This document shows, piece after piece, positions 34,642 through 45,994 of a stretch of 64,000 bases of DNA. Below the pieces are notes generated by a model. That model did no database searches. It was given only the letters and a program-made list of their open reading frames with translations, and was not told the DNA's origin. Both the position numbers and the translations under genes were made by a program. Position 1 is the first letter of the stretch; each line of letters begins with the position of its first letter. This DNA is from Polytrichum commune (lineage: Eukaryota > Streptophyta > Polytrichopsida > Polytrichales > Polytrichaceae). The stretch is taken from assembly GCA_950295325.1 (NCBI GenBank), contig OX485804.1, forward strand, positions 62,218,533 to 62,282,532, read 5' to 3'.

Positions 34642-34960
34642 CTAGTTGGAACTCTGCAATTCCAACTTGATTCATTCATCCATTCTCCTAGTTGGAATTG
34701 TTTGATTGCAACTTGATTCATTTATTCACTAAGAGTTATCTAACTCCAATCAATAACTACCATCTATTGGAAGTTGTCTACCTCCAACACAAAAGATCTT
34801 CTAGTTGGAGTTGTCGAACTCCAACGCAAAGATCTTTGATTGGGATTTGTCTAACTCCTGTGCACAATTCTTGCATGGGTTGACTAGCCCTTGTGCACCA
34901 TTCTTTCTTGGGTTGTCTGACCCAATTCTCTCTTTTTGGAAGTGTTCGAGTCCAAACACC
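34642..34960. repeat. array of short hairpins with compensating arm changes, period about 36-46 bp
   Basis: About nine degenerate units. Each has a short inverted repeat around a GTC-like loop: TTGGAA/TTCCAA at 34646, GTTGGAGTT/AACTCCAAC at 34804-34825 (9-bp arms, loop GTCG), GGGT/GCCC near 34876, TGGGT/ACCCA at 34909-34924, and TTGGA/TCCAA at 34936-34955. Spacers carry AAGATCTT or CACAATTCTT-like phrases. When one arm changes between units, the other tends to change with it. Later units are 36 bp apart, so both strands also show 12-residue repeats in translation. Confidence 0.65.
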
Positions 34961-35499
34961 ATATGCTCACATGCTAAGTACAACAAAGTATGATTAGTCT
35001 TTCTTTCTTGCATAATCAAACATCAAATCTATTAATCTTTCTATATCTCAACTTCCAATGATAAAATTATGAGCATGATTATTATGAGGTCAACCCTCCG
35101 CCCTTCAACGATTAAGTATTAGCATGCATGATTCAATATGACTTCGACTTGTTAGGAGTGGTAGTAGTTTATGGATAACTCATGTGCCTACTTTGAATTC
35201 CAATCAACAAATTAAGAGCACTACTATGATTTGTATTTCAAGTTTGGAAGAGAGGAGCATTGGCTATAATGATTGGAGTGACAAAGGTTGCGTATAGATG
35301 ATTATATAAACTCTCATCCAAATGTATACACATTGATCCAAAAGTTGGAAATCTCATCCAATTTGTATGATCTTTAGGGATAATTCTAACTATTTCATCT
35401 CAAAAATCATAGAATAATCATGAAACTATTCTTTTGTCAATTTTTAGAATCGTAAATCACAAGCACATAGCTGGACTCAATGACACTAGAACACGGCTA
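34961..35499. other. repeat family J copy 2 (35130-35300); otherwise nothing
   Basis: 35130-35300 repeats GACTTCGACTTGT, GTGCCTACTTTGAATTCCAAT and AAATTAAGAGCAC of family J. The rest is unassigned. Confidence 0.45.
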
Positions 35500-35582
35500 G
35501 GGCGAACCAACCTGTACACTGGTTCCTTGGAGGCAAGGGTTTAGGCATCCAGCAAGGAACGAGTGTATGGGTAGGTTCGCCC
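35500..35582. mobile_element. 83-bp near-palindromic mini-element, single copy
   Basis: GGGCGAACCAACC at the left and GTAGGTTCGCCC at the right, same length and core as 11518-11600. Outside it, CACTAGAACACG (left) and CACTGGAGCACG (right) are similar. They could be an imperfect duplication or a chance effect of family J sequence. Confidence 0.85.
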
Positions 35583-35892
35583 AAATCACTGGAGCACGAA
35601 GAAGCCTTGTATTGAGTGACATGATCACAATCTTGAAAAGAATTAGGTCACGAAGACGGGATTTTCATTAAGAAAAATTCCCTCAAATTCAACCATGATT
35701 TGTAACTTCCATGTTTCAGCCAATCAAGTCCAAGTTCCTAGAAAGCAATGAACCTCATTGTTGAAATCATGGTTTCATTTTGAAGAGGCAAATGTGTTCT
35801 TAAAATGGTACAATTTTGGCAACTGATGATAACATTCCTTAAATTTCAAATCATACTTTTATGATAAATATTTAGAATGACATCAACCTCCA

Positions 35893-36033
35893 CATAACAT
35901 TATTTATCAGTGTTATGTGGGACTGACCGTATTTTGCAAAATATTCCCCATATTTAGACTAAATGTGTGGAATATTCGGTAGAATATTGTCAATCCCACA
36001 AAACCTTGTTATGAATCTAAATAATGTTATGCA
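35893..36033. mobile_element. GCATAACAT fold-back family I, copy 1 (short)
   Basis: The left arm CATAACATTATTTATCAGTG and the right arm ending AATAATGTTATG pair. The centre holds TGTGGGACTGAC and its partner GTCAATCCCACA around ATATTCCCCATATTTAG and CTAAATGTGTGGAATATT. A longer relative lies at 47038-47263. Confidence 0.65.
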
Positions 36034-38530
36034 AGCGAACCTAATATGGGCTTAATTTTCCGAAGTTTGTGAGGCTCAACATGACTTCAACTTGTGGCAA
36101 ATGGTGGCCTCTTAAGGATATGTGGCTAAACCGTGAGAGAAGCTTCAATTTGAGTGAAGCGAGACTTCAAACGTGACCAAATCACGTCCAATTTGGGTCT
36201 TCACGCCCAATTTGACATGAGAGTTGGTCTTGGACTACGTAAGCAAACGTGGTCGTGTGCTAGCGTAAACAAGCGGCTAGTCACAATAATGCTTTGCCCT
36301 ATAATAATGTGAAATCCGTGACATGATCTAATGATTTGTATGTGAAATAAACATGTTCATGGTTTTGATAAATACGTTTGGGGTGTAACATTTTCCTATA
36401 ATTTTTTTGCTTATAATATTATCAGTGTGAATGAGCACAATTACTCCAATTTTCACTTCCTTAAAGATTCCAAGTATATGCAATCAACAATTATAGATTG
36501 GGTGGGTTATGGGGGTAAATTTTGAATAGACTGGATAAAAAACATCTGCAATTTACACACTCCGTGTGAAGGATATCTCAATGAACCAACCTCATTGCCA
36601 GTTTGCAGCTAATGCATTATGAAGTCAATGATTTTTATAATGCAAGGACAATGAAGTCACCAAACCCACAAGAAGTAAGTAAGGTCTTTAGCAAACAAAC
36701 GATGGTCACCTTCTTCTTTGAATGAGCTAATAACAAGTTTGCTTTGTTCAAGCCCGTTATAGGTGAAATCCAATCCTTCTTAATGATAACATCCACATGT
36801 GACAAAGTTTCGTTATTAGGAGTAATCCAGCCTTTCACATTCATCTCCAAAATACATTGATATTGCATCTTTTGGAAAAATAAAAAAAGAGGAAAAAATC
36901 CATCTTCTTAGCTCATGATATCAGATAAGTGACATTCATAACAAGTTCCAACAAAGGGAGCGACGTGCAGGAGTGAGCTATGAAATCTTCTAATGACTTG
37001 CAAATGGGAACATATCATTAGTTAGTATTCTAACATGTTCTTAACTATTCAAAGTGCCAACCATGTTATTACTATATATTTAAAATTGCAACATAGATCT
37101 ATAAAAAAGTTTTTGCCAATCTTGACCCCGGGGGTGGATCCTTTATTAGGAACCTAAATGATGTCCATTGGTCATCATGAACTTAAACCCCCCTATATAC
37201 ATGAAATTTATATAGAAATACAAATGTATACATACTAACGGCGTGCTAGATAATGGACTCATGTATTTATAATGTGATTTCAGTTTAATGTGATAAATGC
37301 CCCCACTACATATACAACATATTCAAAATATGCATTATATAGGCCTTTATTACACATAATATTCACTTTCATTTTCCAATGAGGAAGTCATCAAATGTTG
37401 TTCATCCATAGCATGTAACTCAACGTTTGTATCAAACAAACAAAGTCAAGAGCATAATAACTTAGCCACAATTTATGGAGAAAAACCAAAGGATGCCCAT
37501 GAGCGCTCCAAGAGCCTCTAGTTTGTAAAAACTTAGAACCCAAATGCAAACCCTAACAAGAACATACATGGTAGTCATGAATGACGATGACCAAATGACA
37601 ACAATGGATGAAGCTATAAATTAAATGCGACTAGCACCTTTGTTATTAATTTTTGTTTTGAACCTTAGGGCCCTCTTTTGTACATCCACCTTTACTTGAA
37701 AAATAAGAATAGCCTTTTTAGATGTATACATTTGAGAAAAAAAACATTTTCTATATGTATACTATGTATGCTAATACAATACCCCTTCTTACACTCATGT
37801 TAGTTCGTACATGGTATGAAGAGTCCACCCCTAGGATTTTAACTGCTTCAAAATAGCCCAATATAATATGATTATTAAATTTTCTATAATATACAATAAT
37901 AATCCATCCTTTAAAACGAAGGGAGTTTTTATCCAACAAAGCTACAACATAAGAATCTGTCAAAAGCAATAGAGGGCAAACAGATGTAGTGATGGGTTTA
38001 AAATTATAATGTTTAAGAAACATAATTTATTATCAATAATTTTATTTTTCATAGATTAGATCATCATAAAATATTTAATTACGCATTTCTATTTACAAAA
38101 TGAAAATTCATCCAATTGTTCACCAAAAATCTTCTAATCTACGTTAAAGAATTAAATATCTCCGTTTCAAGTTCTACACTATTATCCAAATCTTTAATTG
38201 AATCTCTCATTCATATCATCACTCATGCTCCTCTTGCATTACTCATGTTTCATTTGCCATACTCGTACATCACTCGTTACTTACTTTATATAAGCCTCGT
38301 CTTTTGCATAAATGTATCATTCATTATTTACTTGAATCAATCCTCATTTTTGTCACTCAAATTTGTTTTTTTTCAGTCATGCAATGTTGAACGTGCCTTA
38401 CCAATGGTCTTCCTCTTAGTGTTTTTAAAGGTTCCCTTTACACTATAAAGGATGAGAGCTTGAACAGAGGTTTTTCATATTACCCCCTTGGTAGGTGTTA
38501 AAAAAAACCAAATTGGCATGGGACTCATAC
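36034..38530. other. about 2.5 kb without a recognised gene
   Basis: AT-rich. Hydrophobic frames at 37751-38023 (minus) and 38116-38448 (plus) follow base composition and lack motifs. 36060-36120 carries a fragment of family J (ACATGACTTCAACTTGTGG). Confidence 0.45.
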
Positions 38531-39009
38531 TACACTCTAAACTCCGTAGCATCACACATGTGGCAATCAAAGTGCACGTGATATTATGGATTTTTGTAGT
38601 GTTAACATGGATGCGTGCTACTATAGAATTAGTGTATCATGTGACATTATGGAATAACACAAAGGAGATGTGAGGACAATTTGAATTCGTTCTCCCGTCA
38701 CCTACGCTAGTGTGATCCACCCCAGTTGGCCTTCCTGGGCAATGTGGCGGACGCATGCAACAACATTCAACAAGTGGCAGAAGAAGAAGAAGAAGAAGGT
38801 GACACTCCACATGTTGCCACATGGCGCAATGCGAGGGTGTGGGTTGACTTCTTTGGTGGTTTGCATTAATGACAAATTTCGTGATGCAAGGGAGAGAAAT
38901 GTGACAATAAGAAGTGAGATTTGAACTATGAACATCCATTCCCTAGGGTTTCGGGATATCAAAGAGCGTGTGACATTATGGAGGTTGGTATGACGGAGTT
39001 TAGGGTGTA
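38531..39009 (+). mobile_element. MITE-like family F, copy 2
   Basis: 479 bp. Ends are TACACTCTAAACTCCGTAG and GACGGAGTTTAGGGTGTA, the clearest inverted repeats of the family (17 of 18 pairing). It is collinear with 26630-27107 including the GAA microsatellite, and roughly 88-90 percent identical by eye. Confidence 0.85.
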
Positions 39010-39094
39010 TATGACGGTAGTGAAACGTTCTTCAAACAAAACTTAGGTGGTCAATTGAGGGTGGTCAGTTTTCCATTCCAAAGAGACATATACA

Positions 39095-39320
39095 CCAGTG
39101 ATTAGGGAGATTTTTGGGCATGATCGGTTGAGACCCTAGTGTTTGCAAGTCCAACTGGTCACATGTTGACATCCTTTGGTGGTTCTATATGAATTTGAGG
39201 TATATTCCCTAGTCCTCCAAAGAGACCGGTAATTCTCCTGAGTCTCCAACTTCACCCGGTTATTTTTCAAACTTAGCCGGTTCATCTCTAACTAACTGTT
39301 GGTTCTCCTTGATCATTGAT
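39095..39320 (+). repeat. arm and loop of AACCGGTT-rich fold-back family
   Basis: Collinear with the left half of 6368-6770: CAGTGATT, TTTTTGGGCATGATCGG, GTTTGCAAGTCCAACTGGT, ACATGTTGACATC, GGTATATTCCCTAG, then CCCGGTTATTTTTCAAACT and a TCTAACTAACTGTTGGTTCT loop. The right arm is missing. Confidence 0.65.
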
Positions 39321-39380
39321 ATACACCATTTTTTAGCCTCGGAGGCTCCACGAAATATGGAGCACTCCAAACGATGGTAG

Positions 39381-40086
39381 CCATTGGTGAAGATTTGGAC
39401 TCCTTCCTTGTTGGATGCCTAAACCCTTGCCTCCAAGGAATCAGTGTATGGGTTGGTTCACCCCAACCCATTGGTGAGGATTTGGGCGAACCAACCCACA
39501 CACTCGTTCCTTGGAAGATGCCTCAACCCTTGCCTCCACAGAACCAATGTACGGGTTGGTTCACCCCAGCCCATTGATGAGGATTTAGGCGAACCAACCC
39601 ACACACTCGCTCCTTATTGGATGCCTAAACCCTTGCCTCCAAGGAACCAGTGCACGGGTTGGTTCATCCCAACCCATTAGTGAGGATTTGGGCGAACCAA
39701 CCCACACACTCGTTCCTTATTGGATGCCTAAACCCTTGCCTCCAAGGAACCAGTGTACGGGTTGGTTCACCCCAACCCATTAGTGAGGATTTGGGCGAAC
39801 CGACCCACACACTCGTTCCTTATTGGATGCCTAAACCCTTGCCTCCAAGGAACCAATGTACGGGTTGGTTCTCCTCAACCCATTGGTGAGGATTTGGGCG
39901 AACCAACCCATACACTCGTTCCTCGTTGGATGCCTAAACGCTTGCCTGCAAGGAACCGATGTATAGGTTGATTCACCCCAGCCCATTGGCGAGGATTTGG
40001 GTGAACCAACCCATATACTCGTTCCTTGTTGGATGCCTAAACCCTTGCCTCCAAAGAACCAATGTACGGGTCGGTTCGTCCCAGCC
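39381..40086 (+). repeat. satellite-like array of the mini-element, exact 103-bp period, about 6.8 units
   Basis: Unit starts (GGGCGAACC or one-base variants) fall at 39484, 39587, 39690, 39793, 39896 and 39999, each exactly 103 bp apart. A truncated first unit starts near 39381. Each unit is the 83-bp mini-element plus a 20-bp spacer like AACCCATTGGTGAGGATTT. Because 103 is not a multiple of 3, the same sequence is read in rotating frames, producing several repetitive but meaningless open frames. Unit-to-unit identity is about 90 percent. Confidence 0.95.
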
Positions 40087-40410
40087 GTAGCCATTGGGGA
40101 GTGGGCGATCCCATTGCATGTGGATTTTAACCGAGGCTTTGGGGTTGTGAGGAGGGATGCCACTAGGAACACCGGGCATAAATGAAGGGCGGCTGGGCCC
40201 AGAGGGATCCAAGGAAACGGGATTTCCCTCGCACATAAGTTAACATATTGGATGGTATGCATGCTTTCGAGTGGAATTTTCTTTGCTTAAAAAAAGGCCG
40301 GCCAATGGCCATGTTTGGCGTCGGCTAGCAGTCAAGCATGCATTAAAAAGGAAGGTCCCACCCGCAAGCAAGCTTTGATGATTTGTGGGTCTTGTTTTCA
40401 TCTGACTCAT
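40087..40410. other. no gene recognised
   Basis: GC-richer than the neighbourhood (about 40085-40230). Frames on both strands overlap the array edge. No motif. Confidence 0.4.
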
Positions 40411-40908
40411 GGGCACTTCACACACGAGACCGAGAGCCCGTGACCATTCCACTTCAACCACTCTCATTGGTGGAAAAGGCGGAGCCCGTCCAAGTTCGCT
40501 TCCCACTACGCTTGAGGGACCACCGGAGTATGTGAATGCGAGATGGATGTAAAGCTTACATGGGTTCCTACATGGCATTGAATGGATCGGGTTTTATGGT
40601 CATTTGGACTATTTTCAAAAACCACCTCTTGGGAGGTAGGCCTAGCACAAAATTGGGAGACCATGGCACTCCGAACGCTCACAACCATTGGTTTATTCTA
40701 TTTTAACATGCGTGAAGACCCGCATGGAGAGATATTCATTGAAACAACATTTGGTTGAGGGCCTGGTCACATATGACTTCACACTACACTTGAGGGTCCG
40801 TGACACACTACATGAGTTTGGAGGTGTGTTGGGACGGCCTTTGGACGCTTTCTTTTGGGCTCTCACAATTTCATGGTCACGGCTCTTGGCTCGTGTGTGA
40901 AGTGGCCC
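40411..40908. mobile_element. family D non-autonomous transposon, copy 3
   Basis: 498 bp, with ends GGGCACTTCACACACGAG (one C lost) and CTCGTGTGTGAAGTGGCCC. Flanks TGACTCAT (left) and TAACTCAA (right) agree at 6 of 8 positions, compatible with a decayed 8-bp duplication. Confidence 0.85.
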
Positions 40909-40937
40909 TAACTCAACTTCTTGGGGTCCAGCCGCAT

Positions 40938-41345
40938 CAGTTACACTAAGTATGATATTTAGTGTCTCCAACTCTAATTGTCTTGCTCAATACTAATTGT
41001 AAACCCCAGTGTAGGGTCACCAACACTAGATGTTGACCTAACAGTATTGGGCCATTATTCCTTGTGAAACATTTTGGGCATTATAGATTTACAGTGTTGC
41101 AAGTATCGTCACTTAAGAAGGGAATTTTCATCCACATTTCAGTCATCCATGACGAATGTTTAATCACATTTTTGTCAGGATGCAAATTATATTAAACTAT
41201 GTTTCAATAATTGGCATTTGGATAAAATTAAAGTAAGTTGGGATGAAATTACTTGTAAACTTATTCATAGAAACTGTCACTAGAAAAAAATTGTTGTGGA
41301 GACATAAGATGCCATATGAAACTAAATATCATAGTTATTGTAGTT
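40938..41345. mobile_element. CACTA-like non-autonomous element family E, copy 1
   Basis: Left end CAGTTACACTAAGTATGATA, then TTTAGTGTC. Interior phrases TTGTCTTGCTCAATACTAAT, TGTAAACC and CATTATAGATTTACAGTGTT are shared with 43864-44247 and 51991-52371. The right end is eroded. It begins 29 bp after family D copy 3. Confidence 0.65.
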
Positions 41346-42334
41346 AATTAGCTAACTTAAGAGTTAACTTATAAGGTAGAGAATTAGCTAATTTATGAGT
41401 TAGTGAGGATTCGCTAGACAAAACTCAAGCTAACTAAAATTATGACCGCACTAGCTAGCTTGGAGAATTAGCTAACAATGTGAGTTAGTGAAATCAACTA
41501 CCATGGAGGGCTCTCTATCCCAACACAAAAAAAATTAATTTTCTTCGAAATTCGACATGTGCCATGCCCACTTTCACCACGACCCACTTGTATCCCAATT
41601 GGAAACTCCATTTTGGCACATGCAAAGATGAAATAGGGTGCCCTCTATGGTGACTCATATGTGAGTTAACCAGTTGCATGGTTGCACAGCCGGGTTACCA
41701 CTAACCAAAGGTTGACTAATTTAAGAGAGGAATCAAGGATGAGCATTCAAAGTTTTGCTCAACTTGCCCAAGTTTTGAACATGACACTAATTATGATACG
41801 TTTATAATTATGTGACCCACACCATTTGTGCAATGGGATTGAAATATAATTCATATTATAGTCATAATTTTAGAAAAGTATCGCATCTAAACTTGAGCAC
41901 TTATTATATATATATATATATATATGATATTTAACATTGAAAATATATTGATTTAGGAAAATGTAAGAAATAGTGTGGTCCACCTCGTAGTGTCATGGAG
42001 AAGAGATGGGGAAAATGAAAGGCATGCTTTCAAGGCAAAAACTTGGTCTACTCATTTGTAAAAGTTAGGGGTATGGATGAGTTAAGATTTCTTCACAAAA
42101 GCGAGATTCCAAAAGTAAGCTAACTTCTATTTGGATGATTTTTATTTAAATCTTAATTTAAACTAGGTGGTGCGGCTGTGTGATAAATTAGCTCTCGCAT
42201 AGTTAGCTACCTCATATGCAAGTTAACTCTCTTAGCTTAGAAGTGCGGGCATGATATATTTATTTTGAGTGGTTACTTACTCTAGCCAAAGCCTTAATTG
42301 GGATTTGCGGTTGGACCCTTATTTTAAAAACTTG
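41346..42334. other. no gene; possible eroded inverted-repeat element and TA microsatellite
   Basis: GTTAGCTAA/TTAGCTAAC motifs cluster at 41346-41490 and 42185-42240, and the two clusters are roughly inverted copies (GAGTTAACTTATAAGGTAG versus the reverse of CTACCTCATATGCAAGTTAACTC). A TA tract lies at 41904-41925. Confidence 0.35.
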
Positions 42335-42530
42335 ACCCTTGTAGATTCGTTGTCGATTCATCTCAAATGAGCTCAAGTAATTGGACTAATTCGCGGTCTT
42401 TGAAGTTAATTCCAATTCCACTAAAAGATGTAACCTCCAAGGTGCATACTATTTCATGGTTTATGTTGAATTAAGGAGAGGTGCGCTCATATACTACAAT
42501 TCCCTCTCTCTTTAGTTCTTGTGGGGCAAG
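42335..42530. repeat. dispersed repeat family C, copy 4
   Basis: CATCTCAAATGAGCTCAAGT, GGTCTTTGAAGTTAATT, and the border TATGTTGAATTAAGGAGAGG with GCGCTCATATACTACAATT. Same arrangement as copy 1. Confidence 0.55.
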
Positions 42531-42984
42531 AGGGAAGCATTGCATACAAGCATACCCTCCTATATATTTAAACTATATTGATTAGCCTATTTAGTGAAGG
42601 TGAGCTAGTAGTCGGTGTTGGGAAAAAGTGAAGGTGATACTATACTATTTTACATTATGAAATTAATACCAATAGCAAATCTAGAGCTTCAGGAACCCAA
42701 AGTGTCAAAGTGCATGAAAGTCTAAATACAAACTCTCTTCACTTTCTTAGTGTGAGGAGATGCCTCAGGAGTGCATGGCATCAATTGAAAAGAAGAAGAA
42801 GAAACCTCTTTGAGCTCACCAACACAAATTTTGCACTCTACAGACACCTTGGAGCACGCACTAATTTTCTTGAAAGGTATGTTCAATGAGCATGTACTGA
42901 TGAATTTAGTGTCGCTTAGGAAAATAGTGCCCTCACTAATTGTTAGGTTTGGCAAAATAGTGCGTGTTTCAGAAATTAGTACAA
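42531..42984. other. no gene recognised
   Basis: Opposing frames (42722-43111 minus and 42810-43046 plus) overlap completely. Part of the first lies in repeat H, so neither is called. Confidence 0.4.
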
Positions 42985-43512
42985 CATGCACTAAATGGGA
43001 TAACCAATGTACAATGATGATGGTAATGTTGTGGGGCACACTATAAACAAACAAACCAACATAAAATAACATCAGTTTATTATTGTGGATGCACACTATA
43101 TATTCCAACATCCCACAATATTTAACATATGTGGTCTACGTTGTAAGTTATAATATTACTATTGGATGGAAAATAGTGTCCAATTTATACATGCCTTACC
43201 TAGGTGGTTTCAAATCCAAGATGTGAATGTTAAATGTAGTATTAAGAATAGATTTAAACAAAAAAAAACCACCATTTTCTCAAGAATATCCTTATTCAAT
43301 TCCATTGTCTAAAAAAGTAATTTCCTTAAATTTTGGAATTTTACAAAATAATGTAGTTTCCATCAAAGTTGCATGGGTAGGATGCAAAGGCAATTCCCTC
43401 ACATACACAGTTTCATAATGTTTTGATGTGTGAGGGTGTATGTTATGGCCCACACTGAAGTGCATTGAAAGGTAAATCACACTACAAGTATGACCTCGAT
43501 ATTTACTATAAA
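42985..43512 (+). repeat. dispersed repeat family H, copy 2
   Basis: Diverged copy of 8080-8690. GGGCACACTATAAACAA, ATTACTATTGGATGGAAAAT and CACACTACAAGTATGACC line up in the same order. Confidence 0.55.
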
Positions 43513-43665
43513 CAATATGGAGACTTAGTGTGGGACTGAATATTGAGTTGGCCCACATTGGTTTGCATCATGGAAATTAATGTGAATTCATTCTCATTAC
43601 ATAAATTAATCATAGAGAAGCATTGTGGCCCACAATAATAGGACTATTTAGTGTAGTGGCTAACT
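43513..43665 (+). repeat. dispersed repeat family G, copy 3 (partial)
   Basis: Ends in TTGTGGCCCACAATAATAGG as in copy 2. Only the right part is recognisable. Confidence 0.5.
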
Positions 43666-43863
43666 AAGTAATGTCCAATGCATAAACATGCTTGTATCTA
43701 CATTGAGTTGAGAAATATTCTAGAAAAAATCAATAGGAACTCATGCTAAACCTCATGTTCCATGGGGACCTTGCCACGGCACTAAGACTTAGGCCATCAT
43801 TTTTTTTTTTGAGAATAAGGTCATTGTTCTTGACCACATTATTCGTATGCCTAGGGTGAGTCT

Positions 43864-44247
43864 TACTACACTAAATGTGGTCGTTAGTGTCACCTATTCT
43901 AGTTGTCTTGGTCAATACTAATCGTAAACCGCGATATAGTGTCACCAACACTAAACGTTAACCCAACATTATATGCCATTCCTTGTAAAAAAATTGGGGG
44001 ATTATAAATTTACAGTGTTGCAAACACCGTCACTCACCAAATGATTTTGCATCCGAATTTCAATCATCCATGACAATATTTCATCACAAGTTGCTGACAA
44101 GAAAAGGTAGGGTTTTGGCCAACGGATGAACTCATCCATCATCCATAACAATTTTTTGTTCACTTAGTCACAAGAAGTGTCATCCAAAAAGTTACCCATA
44201 GTGACATTAAATACCACACGACACTAAATACCATATTTAGTGTAGTG
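43864..44247. mobile_element. CACTA-like non-autonomous element family E, copy 2
   Basis: 384 bp. The left end is TACTACACTAAATGTGGTCG and the right end, reverse-complemented, CACTACACTAAATATGGTAT. CACTA at the tip fits En/Spm-type elements; a 3-bp target duplication is not clear, so the assignment is tentative. Second TTTAGTGTC motifs lie just inside each end. Non-coding. Confidence 0.72.
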
Positions 44248-45639
44248 TTATGTGATTTGGTACAATTTCTATTGCATGCATTATTTTAATCTATTTTTTT
44301 TGGTTATTGATGGCATTTGTCTCTAGTAACCAAATCTCGTAAACAGTGGCGTAAGGAGTTTCAGTACGTTATCCCCTCAACGATGTGTCCAAATAAGGTA
44401 TGTCAATGAGGCTATGACCACAACATACCTTTATAGTTGAGATGCTCGGTAATTAGTTAAAAATGTAGTGTCTCTCTCGGCCATGTTGCGTAGAAGCCAC
44501 CTTGGGTTTAAGTTTGGAGGGCATTGATGAGTCAAGGGGTGAAGTGTCTCTCCACATCAATGTGAAAGATTGAAGCCCTCATATGAGTTTCATTTTGAAG
44601 GGCTATCAAATTTCAGCCATTCAGTTGAAGGGATGGTTCAAATCCAAGGCGTCAATCCAAGAATATAAAAACGAAATACAAAACTCATATTAAACTCGTG
44701 CATGAATTGTGTGATACATGTTTTCAGTATAATGTGACGAATTAAGAATCAACCATTTAATTTTATTTCTTGTAGTGATGATGCCCTACGCTTGTTGGTT
44801 CTTGTGGCGAGCATATTATACTGAGGACTTCAAGTGATGTTGTCATTTTCAATTTGGGGTTGTGTTTTGACAGAGTTGTTTTGAGAGAGGTATATTATGA
44901 AGGGCCAAATCGCGTTTGAAGGGCATTGAAGACTTCAATCTTGAACATTGCTCCACGTCACGTCTACATACAAATTTTGAAAAAAATTAGAAACTCGTTC
45001 TCGTTCTTACTCAGTATATTGCTAATGCCCCCTTTCCACTTGACTTTAGCTAAGTCTAAAAGTTGGTTCTAAAAACAGGGCTTCACACCATCGACACTAT
45101 CTAGTCCTGAGCCCAATTGGCAAATGATGTGGCATGGTTTAAAAGTGGAGTTTTTAAGCCTCGAGCACTGACCCTCCCATCGGTAACTAGGCATGAGGCA
45201 AGAATGTAGGACTTTTAAAAGTGTCGCCTCCCGCCCTTGTGATTGGTTGCTTTTAGTCTTAGCTATGAGGGCACGAGGAGCTTCATTAACAAAAATCGAA
45301 GGTAAGAAGAAACAAAAATAAGAATACAAACTATGATAATTGATTGTATATTCGTCTCGGGTTTATAATGGTAGGAGCCCAACTCAAAGAGGTGGGTGGC
45401 TAGCTTGGACCCAATTATGCAAGAATACGCAACAGAGTAAGGGTCTTCCTACATTATTAGGTTGACATTGTAACGTGGAGTGTAAAAACTTGCAAGATGT
45501 TGTGATTATACTTGTAGGATTCCGTGGCCCACCCATTTGAAGATATGTGTTGATCAATGTTAGGATGCATAGTAAGGATGTAAGGCCCTATAAGGTAGAT
45601 GTGACTTAAGCAACTCGTCTTCTTAATGGAACCCCTATG
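44248..45639. other. about 1.4 kb without a recognised gene
   Basis: Contains a minus-strand frame at 45069-45329 without motif. Nothing else identified. Confidence 0.4.
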
Positions 45640-45860
45640 TTTGATTGGTATGTGGTTTGGTGAGGATCAAATAGCAAGCATCATAAAGACACGTGTTTAA
45701 GAGAGATTGGAGTACGTTTTCAAATAATAATAACTACTTTGCACTCAAGAGTGAAGACCGTTGAGATGACTTATGTATATGATTAAGAAATCAAGAAACA
45801 TGCACTTCTGATAACCATAACTAAATTGGGGTAGGTCCGATATTCAATCCAGTTTTTGCA
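45640..45860 (-). repeat. dispersed repeat family B, copy 3 (reverse)
   Basis: The reverse complement contains TTAGTTATGGTTATCAGAAG, TGCATGTTTCTTGATTTCTT and CCAATCTCTCTTAAACACGT, lining up with copy 1. Confidence 0.68.
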
Positions 45861-45994
45861 TATGCTTCATCATAGATTTGCTCATGCAACTTGTGTTGTG
45901 TTGTGTAGAACATAATTCGGTAGAACATGACATTATTCAATCAAGTCCGTACGTCGGGTGGGGTCGGGTATAAGCTGGAGTCTATTTGGAATTA

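Noticed and set aside
34801-35019. 72-residue minus-strand protein with 12-residue repeats
   Set aside because: Arises from the 36-bp hairpin array. Units elsewhere in the array break the frame with stops.
39381-40086. CRISPR-like array
   Set aside because: Spacers between units are constant rather than unique, the unit is 103 bp, and the sequence is eukaryotic nuclear DNA.
39374-40262. Cluster of repetitive proteins (VRVGSPQPIGEDLGEPTHTL-type)
   Set aside because: The 103-bp unit is not a multiple of three, so these are rotating-frame readings of a satellite of a non-coding mini-element.
41904-41925. TA tract as promoter TATA element
   Set aside because: Simple microsatellite without a gene downstream.
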